This document shows, in pieces, positions 29,597 to 40,508 of a DNA stretch of 64,000 nucleotides (positions within the stretch are counted from its first letter, which is position 1; each line of letters opens with the position of its first letter). Position numbers and translations under genes: made by a program. This DNA is from Portulaca oleracea (lineage: Eukaryota; Streptophyta; Magnoliopsida; Caryophyllales; Portulacaceae). The DNA is taken from positions 31,620,749 to 31,684,748 of the forward strand of contig CM055877.1 of NCBI GenBank assembly GCA_029582165.1, written 5' to 3'. Below the pieces are notes generated by a model, which saw nothing but the letters and a program-made list of their open reading frames with translations, was not told where the DNA came from and searched no databases.

Positions 29597-32500
29597 ATGT
29601 CGGACGTGAACGGATCTCAACCCAACCACGGTAATCGGGAGCGCCCGCAAGCTGCGGCCGAACAGCGCCCTCAAACCGGGACTGAACTGCGTCAGCGCCT
29701 TCCTCACTTGATATCCGGGCCGAGTACAATAGCACCGGGGAACGACCTAGTCAGCTTGCTGATGATTGAGATGCTTAACAAGCATGAGGATCTACTGAAG
29801 AGGGTGGTGGATCGACAAGGAGGAGAAAGGGAAAATGATCCCTCCGCTCTCCTCCAAAGGTTCAATAGCTTCAACCCCCCCACCTACACCGGGGTAGCTG
29901 ACCCCAAGGTCTTTGAAGATTGGGTTAGGGAGATGGAGAAGATTTTCGACACCACGCACTGTCCTGAGGAGTTAAGGGTGGACTTTGCTGCTTACCACCT
30001 GAAGGAAGAGGCCGATTTGTGGTGGGCCAGTGTGAAGGAAATAAGGACTGAACCGGGTTTCGACTGGAACCGCTTCAAGATTGTGCTAAGGGATCGATTT
30101 TTCCCAATTTCTCTCCAGAAGGCGAAAGAAAAAGAATTCATGAATCTGCGTCAAGGGGAAACTAGCGTGCTCGCCTACTCTGCGAAGTTCACCGAACTAT
30201 CTCGGTTTGCATCTGCTTTGGTAACCACTGAACAGCTAAGGATGGACCGTTTCTGGGATGGACTGAACTGCAAGATTCAGGATCGCATGTCATCGCAAGA
30301 GTTCACGTCTTACCAGAACATGCTGAACGTTGCCCTCACTGTAGAAAGGGTGATGCATGACATGGAACGACAATTAGGCATACAGGGGCAAAAGAGGAAA
30401 GAACCACCCTGCTTTAACCCACCTCAACATTATCAGGAGAAGAGGTTCCGCCCTAACAACTGGCAAAACAACCGACCTTCGGGACGAGGACCAACTCATG
30501 TGCCTATTTGTGGGATTTGTGGTCGATCTGGCCATCTTGCTAGAAATTGTAGATCAGGAGCTGCAAAGGGAGGATGCTTTAAATGTGGGAGTCTCCAGCA
30601 TCACATCAGGCAATGCCCTTTACAGAACTCAGGGGATAATAATGGTGGGAACAATGGAAACATCGGGAATTGGAGAGCCCCGCAGTCAACATACCAAAAC
30701 CAAGGAGGTTATAATGGGAACCAAAGGCCACCACAGCAAAACCAAGGTGGATCTAGTGGAAATCAGAATAACCGAGGGAGGCCAGCAAACCCGCCTCGTC
30801 CGCAACAACAACCGCCGCGCAACGCAGGAGGACGAGTATACGTAATGAGGAAAGAAGAGGCTGAGAATGAAGCAGACGTTGTGACGGGTACCTTCTCTCT
30901 CCACCTCTACAATGTCTCTGTTTTATTTGATTCTGGTGCTAGTCATTCTTTTGTTGGACGAGCTATAGTAGAGAAGGCTAAGATGAAACCCTCGAAGAAT
31001 AGTAAACATATGTCGGTAGCCCTACCCACTGGGGATACCATTAGTTGTGGAGAGTTATATGAGAGATGTCCTATAGTGATAGCAGGACAGGAGTTTGAGG
31101 CCGACCTTTATATGTTTGACCTAATGGAGTTCGACGTTATTTTAGGGATGGACTGGTTAGCAAAATATAGATCCCAGATAGATTCTTATAAGCAAAAGGT
31201 GACCTTAATGGGACCGAACGGAAAGAAGGTAGTGCATTGGAGTGATAGGCATCTTCAGAGTGTGCGGATCATCTCTGCCCTCAAGGCCCAGAAGTTGTTG
31301 GGTCAAGGTTGTGAAAAATGTGAGCAAGCATTCCAGGAGTTGAAGAAGAGGCTTACCTCGGCCCCTATTTTTGCTTTACCTCAAGGGAACGAAGGTTTTG
31401 TCATCTACAGTGACGCATCACATGGTGGATTGGGTTGTGTGCTCATGCAGGATGGGAAGATAATTGCATATGCATCCAGGCAACTGAAGACGCATGAGAA
31501 GAATTACCCCACTCATGATCTAGAGTTGGCAGCAGTGGTTTTCTCGCTTAAGATTTGGAGGCATTATCTTTATGGAGTGCACTGCGAGATATTCACAGAC
31601 CATCAGAGTTTGAAGTACCTTTTCACACAGAAGGAGCTGAACCTCAAGCAGACAAGATGGTTAGAGTTTCTGAAGGATTACGATGTGAATTTCCAATATC
31701 ATCCCGGGAAGGCAAATGTAGAGGCTGATGCTCTGAGTAGAAGACCGTATCTTGCTATAAACCACTTGATGATGATGCCGCACGAGTTGTGCGAGGAGTT
31801 TAGGGAGTTGGAGATTAACATGGTGACACCTGGAAGGAAAGTTGTATTGAATGCCATGGAGTTGCAACCTACCCTCATGGAAGAGATCAAGAGGACTCAA
31901 GAGCTGGATTTGCAGCTTGTCAAGATACGGGAGGAGGTTTTGCAAGGGAAGGCCCCTGGTTTCGTGATTCACGAAGATGGTACATTACGGTTCCATAACC
32001 GCGTCTGTGTACCTAACATGGAGGAGTTAAAGAGGAAGATTTTAGAAGAAGGGCACAATACACCATATTCTGTACACCCAGGAGGAAATAAGCTTTACAA
32101 GGATCTGAAGCAGATGTTCTGGTGGAGTAATATGAAACAAGAAGTGGTGGACTTTGTGGCGAAATGCCTCACTTGCCAGCGAGTCAAGGCAGAGCATCAA
32201 CGACCAGCCGGACTTCTGCAACCGTTAGACGTCCCTGAGTGGAAATGGGATTCGATATCAATGGATTTTGTGATAGGTCTACCAAGGACCAGGCGGAAAC
32301 ACAATGCAATATGGGTGATTGTAGATCGTTTGACCAAGTCAGCTCATTTCCTAGCCATTGCCAACAACTGGTCCCTAGATCAGCTAGCTCAAGCCTATGT
32401 AAGGGAGATTGTAAGGTTACACGGAGTACCCAGTTCTATAGTCTCAGACAGAGACACCAGATTCCAGTCTGGTTTTTGGAAAAAGTTACAAGAGGCGTTT

Positions 32501-32689
32501 GGTAATAAGCTCAAGTTCAGTACCGCATTTCACCCAGCTACAGATGGGCAGACACAGAGGACCATCCAAACCCTCGAAGATATGCTGCGAGCATGCGCAT
32601 TAGATTTCAAAGACTCGTGGGATGACGAGTTGACTCTCATTGAGTTCTCCTACAACAACAGTTACCATGCTAGTATAGGGATGTCATGA
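29597..32689 (+). pseudogene. Gag-protease-RNase H-integrase frame lacking RT
   Basis: One uninterrupted 1,030-codon frame starting MSDVNGSQPNHGNRERPQ. Domains in order: gag core at 90-260, two zinc knuckles (CGICGRSGHLARNC at 305-318, CFKCGSLQHHIRQC at 327-340), protease LFDSGASHSF (Asp445) and GMDWLA at 517-522. Near residue 572 it passes straight from the post-protease linker (ALKAQKLLGQGCE) to KCEQAFQELKKRL at the RT connection. The whole polymerase is gone without loss of frame. RNase H has YSDASHGG (about 604) and IFTDHQSLKY. Integrase has His820/His827, Cys857/Cys860, Asp890 and Asp951, but Gln987 where the catalytic Glu belongs. The frame ends at 32,689 because another element inserted. 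Not functional on its own. Confidence 0.93.
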
Positions 32690-34097
32690 TGGAAATCAGC
32701 CCACGCTTGTTCCCCTAGGCCCAATCAAGAAGGCCCAACTAAAGGTCCATCATATACATAGGGTCCTTCATCAAAGGACTTCGACTCATACAGGGCCAAC
32801 AGGGCATATTTGGTTCAACTACATCAAATGGGCCAACGAAGAAAGGTACAAAGTTGAACTACGAAGGCCCATTCATATGGTGTGCTTCATATTTCAAGAG
32901 GATGTCCAAACATCCTAGATGGGCCAAGGCCACACGCCAAGCTCAGGAAAGAAGGAGCATCACACGTCCAAAGTCAAGTTTACAAGCCCAATTTTATGAT
33001 CTTGATTTTTGGATGTATTTTAATTATTTTCAGCTTAATTAGTTTTTGGTGTGTTTATTTTAATTAGGCTAGAATAGTCGTGTGATTTAATTCCTAGTTA
33101 GGAATTGGCTAATTTTGTAACTAATCCAATCCGGATTAGGAAAGCCAAGATAATTAGGATAAGGTTTGTTACAACCAACTCCCCCTAGGATAAGGAATCC
33201 TAATCCAAGGAGGAGTAGAATAGATTAGGCATCTAGTAGTAGAACTCCTTGGCTTGCACACCAAGTTGAAGAGTTCCAGTCCCTTTAGGACTCTCATAGT
33301 ATAAGTAGGGATGTAGCCTCTCAAGGCAGCTAATTCAATTCAGAAATATGAAACCCCTTAAGCTTTTAGCTTTCCCTCGAGTGTTTGGATAAACTCTCAC
33401 CCCTTTTCTTCTATTGTATCTTGGTCTGGCACCCAAGTGGTTAGGAAGAGCTTGACACTAGGTTGCGGTCTAGGTCAAGTTAGCCCTAGGTTGTCCTTTT
33501 TGTGGATTCAATTAGGAAACCTAGATCTATCCATTCTTACCTTTCTATCAATATAGTTAAGGTAATTACATTGTGAGCTTTCTGTCAATACAGTTAAGTC
33601 ACATTCAACCCTCTATCCTCCCCCCTCATCCCAACGCCACCTCCACCTCCTCAAAACCCCCCACAAATCGTCACCCTTCCCCTCTCTCAAACGCCACCCC
33701 TCTCTTCCCTTTCTCTCCATAACAACCTTCTCTCTCCTCCAACAACCTAACAACCTCACACTCTCTCTCACATCAAACGCCAACCTTTCACTCTCTCTTC
33801 TCTTCTTACCTCACGCCATCCTCCCTCTCTCTCCCCCATCCTAACGTCAATCCCCTCCTAACCTCCATCCAAGATTCCTCTCATTCATCCCCTTCCTGTT
33901 CAAGATTCAATAATTCTTGAATCTTGAAACCACAAAAGCCCTCTCGGCAAAACATGCTCCACAAAGAACCCTAATTCACGAGAACCCTCCCCTTCTCTCT
34001 CCCTAATCTCGTGAACCATCCCCCCTTCTGTTGTTTGGTTACACGTGTTTCATGTATTATTGGAATCAAGAACCTTTCTTGATCCGGTAATACATCA
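32687..34097 (+). repeat. N1 5' LTR (1,411 bp)
   Basis: TGATGGAAAT to TAATACATCA, followed by the iMet primer site. It contains a CT-rich block around 33,600-33,900. The repeated pair ATTGTGAGCTTTCTGTCAAT and following sequence sits just before that block. Confidence 0.94.
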
Positions 34098-34312
34098 AAA
34101 GTGGTATCAGAGCTCTAGGTTAGTGTTTAGTGTAAACCAAACACGTAACCTTCAAATCCAAAAGCCTAACCTGCTAATCCACAGGTTTAACCTGCAATAA
34201 AAACATGTAACCTTCAAACCTTCAGTACCAACCTGCAACCCAAAAGTCCACAAACAGCCCAAACACATTACCCTCCCTTACCCAACGTCACTCTGGCGTT
34301 CCAACCCCTACC

Positions 34313-34740
34313 ATGGCACACGGATTGCTCTTCATGAGGAGGATCCTCAGCAGTTCGACTGTCCCGGAAGACCAACAACAACGAGAGGCTATCTTTCAGT
34401 CTCGCTGCACCATCAAAGGAAAAGTATGTTCCTTAATCGTTGATGGAGGAAGCTGCACCAATGTGGCTTCAACGACTCTAGTGGATAAACTTCAGCTGGA
34501 AACCAGTCCACATCCCAAGCCCTACACCATCCAATGGCTCAATCAGGGTGAAAGACTACAAATTACTCATCAATGCTTGGTAAGCTTTTCCATTGGCAAG
34601 AACTATCAAGATACTATTTGGTGTGATGTATTGCCTATGGATGCTTGTCATATTATGTTGGGAAGACCATGGTTATTTGACAGGAGTGTGATGCATGATG
34701 GAAGAGCCAACACCTACACCTTCAGGTTCAACCACAAAAA
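34313..34740 (+). pseudogene. N1 protease
   Basis: The frame begins MAHGLLFMRRILSSS only about 215 bp after the LTR, so there is no room for gag. Retropepsin landmarks: CSLIVDGGSCTNVAS (Asp44-Gly-Gly) and HIMLGRPWLFDRSV, in the form seen in CRM/Reina chromoviruses. A run of eight A at about 34,736-34,743 (seven in N2) shifts the frame, and RT continues from the 34,695 frame. DGG instead of DSG/DTG is common in this group, so the triad itself does not prove inactivity. Confidence 0.85.
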
Positions 34741-36379
34741 AAATCACCCTAGCTCCACTTAAAATAGTCAATCCGTCCCCACCCAAAGAGAGTGATCCAA
34801 ATCCCATCACTTCTATGACCACTGAACGCCCTGAGTTTAGTGAGCATAAGGAGATCACTCCCTTAGATCCAAACACAAACCCTAGCCACAAAGAGCCTAC
34901 CAACGAGAACCCTAGCCACGAAAAACCCACGAAAGGCTACCCTCTCGTCACCCCTCTTTTGGAACAACTTCCTTATGTATTCCCAAAAGAGAAGCCATCT
35001 GAATTGCCCCCTCAGCGTGAGATCCATCACAAAACCGATCATGTTCCTAGGTGCAGGTGCAACGAGCCAATATATCACATGAACCCTAGTGACATCCAAG
35101 AGGTTCAAGGGCAAGATGAAGATCTTCAAGCAAAGGGTATGATTAGGGAAAGTCTCAGTCCATGCGCCATCCCTACCCTTTGGGTCCCAATGGAAGGAAG
35201 CCAAAGTCTGTGCACCAACAAGGTTACTACCAAGTACAGGTTTCCTAGAAGTGAAGATCAAGTGAATGAGCTATTTGGTACCCAAGTCAACTCCAAGGTT
35301 AATCTAAGAAGTGGGTACAACCAGACTCGAATTCAAGAAGGGGACACTACTATCAAAACCAAAGAAGAACTCTATGAATGGTTAGTCACACCTCGTGGTC
35401 TAACTAACACTCTCTTTACTGTTATGAGATTGTTGAATCAGGTTTTGAAGCCCCTTATTAGCAAGTGTATTGTTATCTACTTGGGTGATATACTTGTGAA
35501 CAGCAAGAGTGAGAAAGGTCACAACATCTTTCATCTCCAATCTGATTTGGGGATCTTAGCTCACGTGGATCTGCATCAAAATCTACCCAAGTATGGCGTC
35601 TTCATCAACAACATAGTCTCTCTTGGCTATGCTCTTTCGCCTGAAGTGTTCAAGTTTGATGAAGAAAGAGTCAAAGCTATCAAGGAGTGGTCTATTCCAA
35701 CTAGAACTCATGATGATCAAAGCTTCCCCGGCTTGGCCTCTTTCTATAGGAGGTTTGTGAAGAATTTCAATATTACTTTATCTCCTATGACCGAGCTTTG
35801 GAAGTATAGGAAGCTATCATGGACGCCAGCAGCTCAGCAAGTGTTCGACATCATCAAGGAGAAACTCTGCACCGCACCTGCCCTTGCCCTAGGTAGCTTT
35901 GATAAGAAGATCAAGGTCAAGTGTGATGTTTCTGGAGTTGGTATTGGAGCTGTTCTATCTAAGGAGGATCACCCCTTGCCTTATTACAGGGAGAAGTTCG
36001 GTGATCCTAGATTCATGGAAGATAATGGGAGCCAACTCCGCTTATACATTAATAAGATCTCTTTCAGTTCGTCGAGTTCTTGGCTAACGAAGAATACTAG
36101 AGATCTACCTAGCCTTGGTCTCACCTTTGGGGACCCAAGGTTCATGGAGAACAACGGATGTCAATCTATCGAAGGAGTCACAGTTCACGTGAAGACACTG
36201 ATTCACGTGGAGATTATTGAAGCAACCATGGTTCACGTGAAGGTCCTGATTCACGTGGAGGTTATTGGCACAATCATGATTCATGTGGAGGTCCTGATCC
36301 ATGTGAAGATTACAGTTGGGTTAGTTGAAGTCTTTGAACTTGAATCTCCAAGTTTGAGGACAAACTTCTTTCAACTAAG
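34741..36379 (+). pseudogene. N1 reverse transcriptase (dead) and 3' repeat region
   Basis: The open frame from 34,695 reads through RT into the 3' LTR. The linker is PLVTPLLEQLPYVFPKEKPS. Motif A is KVNLRSGYNQ (Asp replaced by Asn, codon 35,301-35,303). VTPRGLTNTLF replaces [11 protein letters not shown]. Motif C is IYLGDILVN (first Asp replaced by Gly, codon 35,484-35,486). The connection ([26 protein letters not shown]) and the first RNase H strand (KCDVSGVGIGAVLS) remain. After that come [11 protein letters not shown] twice and three 16-residue units such as [16 protein letters not shown], ending SLRTNFFQLRG before the PPT CTAAGGGGGAA. The frame survives although both catalytic sites are lost. 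Confidence 0.88.
36183..36324 (+). repeat. 48-bp tandem repeat with CACGTG palindromes (N1)
   Basis: Three units start at 36,183, 36,231 and 36,279. Units 1 and 2 each hold GTTCACGTGAA and ATTCACGTGGA; unit 3 has CATGTG variants. The period of 48 keeps the reading frame (16 codons). It lies about 60-200 bp before the 3' LTR. Confidence 0.93.
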
Positions 36380-36385
36380 GGGGAA

Positions 36386-37794
36386 TGATGGAAATCAGCC
36401 CACGCTTGTTCCCCTAGGCCCAATCAAGAAGGCCCAACTAAAGGTCCATCATATACATAGGGTCCTTCATCAAAGGACTTCGACTCATACAGGGCCAACA
36501 GGGCATATTTGGTTCAACTACATCAAATGGGCCAACGAAGAAAGGTACAAAGTTGAACTACGAAGGCCCATTCATATGGTGTGCTTCATATTTCAAGAGG
36601 ATGTCCAAACATCCTAGATGGGCCAAGGCCACACGCCAAGCTCAGGAAAGAAGGAGCATCACACGTCCAAAGTCAAGTTTACAAGCCCAATTTTATGATC
36701 TTGATTTTTGGATGTATTTTAATTATTTTCAGCTTAATTAGTTTTTGGTGTGTTTATTTTAATTAGGCTAGAATAGTCGTGTGATTTAATTCCTAGTTAG
36801 GAATTGGCTAATTTTGTAACTAATCCAATCCGGATTAGGAAAGCCAAGATAATTAGGATAAGGTTTGTTACAACCAACTCCCCCTAGGATAAGGAATCCT
36901 AATCCAAGGAGGAGTAGAATAGATTAGGCATCTAGTAGTAGAACTCCTTGGCTTGCACGCCAAGTTGGAGAGTTCCAGTCCCTTTAGGACTCTCATAGTA
37001 TAAGTAGGGATGTAGCCTCTCAAGGCATTCAATTCAATTCAGAAATATGAAACCCCTTAAGCTTTTAGCTTTCCCTCGAGTGTTTGGATAAACTCTCACC
37101 CCTTTTCTTCTATTGTATCTTGGTCTGGCACCCAAGTGGTTAGGAAGAGCTTGACCCTAGGTTGCGGTCTAGGTCAAGTTAGCCCTAGGTTGTCCTTTTT
37201 GTGGATTCAATTAGGAAACCTAGATCTATCTGTTCTTACCTTTCTATCAATATAGTTAAGGTAATTACATTGTGAGCTTCTGTCGTCTGGTTAAGTCACA
37301 TTCAACCCTCTATCCTCCCCCCTCATCCCAACGCCATCTCCACCTCCTCAAAACCCCCCACAAATCGTCACCCTTCCCCTCTCTCAAATGCCACCCCTCT
37401 CTTCCCTCTCTCTCCATAACAACCTTCTCTCTCCTCCAACAACCTAACAACCTCACACTCTCTCTCACATCAAACGCCAACCTTTCACTCTCTCCCCTCT
37501 TCTTACCTCACGCCATCCTCCCTCTCTCTCCCCCATCCTAACGTCAATCCCCTTCTAACCTCCATCCAAGATTCCTCTCATTCATCCCCTTCCTGTTCAA
37601 GATTCAATCTTTCTTGAATCTTGAAACCACAAAAGCCCTCTCGGCAAAACATCCTCCACAAAGAACCCTAATTCACGAGAACCCTCCCCTTCTCTCTCCC
37701 TAATCTCGTGAACCATCCCCCCTTCTGTTGTTTGGTTACACGTGTTACATGTATTATTGGAATCAAGAACCTTTCTTGATCCGGTAATACATCA
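36386..37794 (+). repeat. N1 3' LTR (1,409 bp)
   Basis: Preceded by the polypurine tract and ending at the TSD. About twenty differences from the 5' LTR by eye, including a small replaced segment near 37,283 (CTGTCGTCTGG for TCTGTCAATACAG). Confidence 0.94.
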
Positions 37795-38026
37795 TGTCAC
37801 CCTTCGAAGCTTTGTATGGAAGGAGATGTAGAACTCCCCTATGTTGGCAGGAGATCGATGAAGATCTAACGATCGTACCGGACCTAATACAGGCCACTAC
37901 TCAGAAGGTTCGAATCATTCAAGACAAGATGAAGGCAGCACAAAGTCGACAAAAGAGTTATGCTGACAAAAGGAGAAGACCTTTAGAGTTCGAAGTAGGG
38001 GAATACGTGTTTTTGCGGGTCTCACC
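37795..38026 (+). pseudogene. Tekay integrase, middle piece between N1 and N2
   Basis: Continues the host element exactly where 32,686 stopped: MSPFEALYGRRCRTPLCWQE, IQATTQKVRIIQDKMKAAQS, SYADKRRRPLEFEVGEYVFL. This is the integrase C-terminal region ahead of the GPY/F domain. It is only 232 bp long and bounded by the N1 and N2 insertions. Confidence 0.92.
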
Positions 38027-39470
38027 TGATGGAAATCAGCCCACGCTTATTCCCCTAGGCCCAATCAAGAAGGCCCAATCAAGAAGGCCCAATTAAAGGT
38101 CCATCATACACATAGGGCCCTTCATCAAATGACTTCGTCTCATACAGGGCCAACAGGGCATATTTGGTTCAACTACATCAAATGGGCCAACGAAGAAAGG
38201 TACAAAGTTGAACTACGAAGGCCCATTCATATGGTGTGTAGCTTATTTCAAGAGGATGTCCAAACATGCTAGAAGATGGGCCAAGGTCACGCCAAGCCCA
38301 AAACACCAAGGTTACACGTCCAAGTCAAGTTTACAAGCCCAATTTTATGATCTTTATTTTTGGATGTAATTTAATTATTTTAGCTTAATTAGTTTTTGGT
38401 GTGTTTATTTTAATTAGGCTAGAATAGTCGTGTGATTTAATTCATAGTTAGGAATTGGCTAATTTTGTAACTAATCCAATCCGGATTAGGAAAGCCAAGA
38501 TGATTAGGATAAGGTTTGTTATTAGGATATGGTTTGTTACAAACCAACTCCCCCTAGGATAAGGAATTCTAATCCAAGGAGGAGAAGAATAGATTAGACC
38601 ACTAGTAGTAGAACTCTTTGGCTTGCACGCCAAGTTGGAGAGTTTTAGTCCCTTTAGGACTCTCATAGTATAAATAGGGATGCAGCCCCTCAAGGCAATT
38701 CAATTCAATTCAGAAAAATATGAAACCCCTTAAGCTTTTAGCTTTCCCTCGAGTGTTTGGATAAACTCTCACCCCTTTTCTTCTATTGTATCTTGGTCTG
38801 GCACCCAAGTGGTTAGGAAGAGCTTAATCCTAGGTTGCAGTCTAGATCAAGTTAGCCCTAGGTTGTCCTTTTTGTGGATTCAATTAGGAAACCTAGATCT
38901 ATCCGTTCTTACCTTTCTATCAATATAGTTAAGGTAATTACATTGTGAGCTTTCTGTCAATACAGTTAAGTCACATTCAACCCTCTAACCTCCCCCCTCA
39001 TCCCAACGCCACCTCCACCTCCTCAAAACCCCCCCACAAATCGTCACCCTTCCCCTCTCTCAAACGCCACCCCTCTCTTCCCTCTCTCTCCATAACAACC
39101 TTCTCTCTCCTCCAACAACCTAACAACCTCACACTCTCTCTCACATCAAACGCCAACCTTTCACTCTCTCCCCTCTTCTTACCTCACGCCATCCTCCCTC
39201 TCTCTCCCTTATCCTAACGTCAATCCCCTCCTAACATCCATCCAAGATTCCTCTCATTCATCCCTTTCCTGATCAAGATTCAATCTTTCTTGAATCTTGA
39301 AACCACAAAAGCCCTCTCGGCAAAACATCCTCCACAAAGAACCCTAATTCACGAGAACCCTCCCCTTCTCTCTTCCTAATCTCGTGAACCATCCCCCCTT
39401 CTGTTGTTTGGTTACACGTGTTTCATGTATTATTGGAATTAAGAACCTTTCTTGATCCGGTAATACATCA
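38027..39470 (+). repeat. N2 5' LTR (1,444 bp)
   Basis: Same ends as the N1 LTRs. It differs from them by a short duplication of CAATCAAGAAGGCC (38,061-38,090) and of the GGTTTGTTATTAGGATA region near 38,510-38,540. Confidence 0.93.
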
Positions 39471-39686
39471 AAAGTGGTATCAGAGCTCTAGGTTAGTGTT
39501 GAGTGTAAACCAAACACGTAACCTTCAAATCCAAAGGCTTAACCTGCAAGTCTAAAGCTTAACCTGCAGTATCAAACACATAATCTTCAAATCTTTAGTA
39601 CCAACCTGCAACCCTAAACTCCACAAACAGCCCAAACACATTCCCTTCCCTACCCAACGTCAATCTGGACATTCCAAACCCCTACC

Positions 39687-40508
39687 ATGGCACACAAATT
39701 GCTCTTCATGAAGAGGATCCTCAGCAGTTCGATTGTCCCAGAAGGCCAACAACAACGAGAGGCTATCTTTCAGTCTCGCTGCACTATCAAAGGAAAGGTC
39801 TGCTCCTTAATCATTGATGGAGGAAGCTGCACCAATGTGGCTTCAACAACTTTGGTGGACAAACTTCAGCTGGCAACCAGTCCACATCCCAAGCCCTACA
39901 CCATCCAATGGCTCAATCAGGGTGAAGGACTACAAGTTACTCATCAATGCTTGGTAAGCTTTTCCATTGGCAAGAACTATCAAGATTCTATTTGGTGTGA
40001 TATCTTGCCTATGGATGCTTGTCATCTTTTGTTGGGAAGACCCTGGTTATTTGACAGGAGTGTGATACATGATGGAAGAGCCAACACCTACACCTTCAGG
40101 TTCAACCACAAAAAAATCACCCTAGCTCCACTGAAAGTAACCTTTCCGTCCCAACCCAAAGCGAATGATCCAGATCCAATCCCTTCCATGTCAGCTGAAC
40201 ATCATGAGTTCAGTGGGCATAAAGAGATCATTCTCACGAACCTAAACAGAATCGACCACAAAACTTCCCCACCTGACGTCCCAACTCACGAAGTTGACGT
40301 CCACCCCCTTGTCACCCCTCTTTTGGAACAATATTCTCATGTGTTCCCAGAAGAGATGTCGTCAGGTTTACCACCTGAGCGAGACATTCAGCATAAGATT
40401 GATCTAGTCCCGGGGTCAGTCTTACCAAACAAACCGGCATACCGCATGAACCCTAGCGACACACAGGAGATCCAAAGGCAAGTTGATGATACATGGCGAA
40501 GGGTATGA
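39687..40508 (+). pseudogene. N2 protease and RT N-terminus
   Basis: The 273-codon frame starts MAHKLLFMKRILSSS. It has CSLIIDGGSCTNVAS (Asp44) and HLLLGRPWLFDRSV, then the linker HPLVTPLLEQYSHVFPEEMS and the start of RT (LPPERDIQHKIDLVPGS, YRMNPSDTQEIQRQVDD). A frameshift at about 40,500 separates it from the RT palm frame. Retropepsin of CRM/Reina type; the part before Asp44 is too short to include gag. Confidence 0.88.

Larger units (their letters stand above)
32682..37799 (+). mobile_element. Non-autonomous CRM/Reina-like element N1
   Basis: A 5,108-bp LTR element at 32,687-37,794 with a perfect 5-bp TSD tgtca (32,682-32,686 and 37,795-37,799) inside the Tekay integrase. LTRs of about 1.41 kb start TGATGGAAAT and end TAATACATCA. 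The primer site TGGTATCAGAGCTC is at 34,102. The internal part codes only protease and a decayed RT, then a repeat region; gag, most of RNase H and integrase are absent. It must therefore have moved using proteins from another element. The two LTRs are near-identical, so the insertion is recent. Confidence 0.95.
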
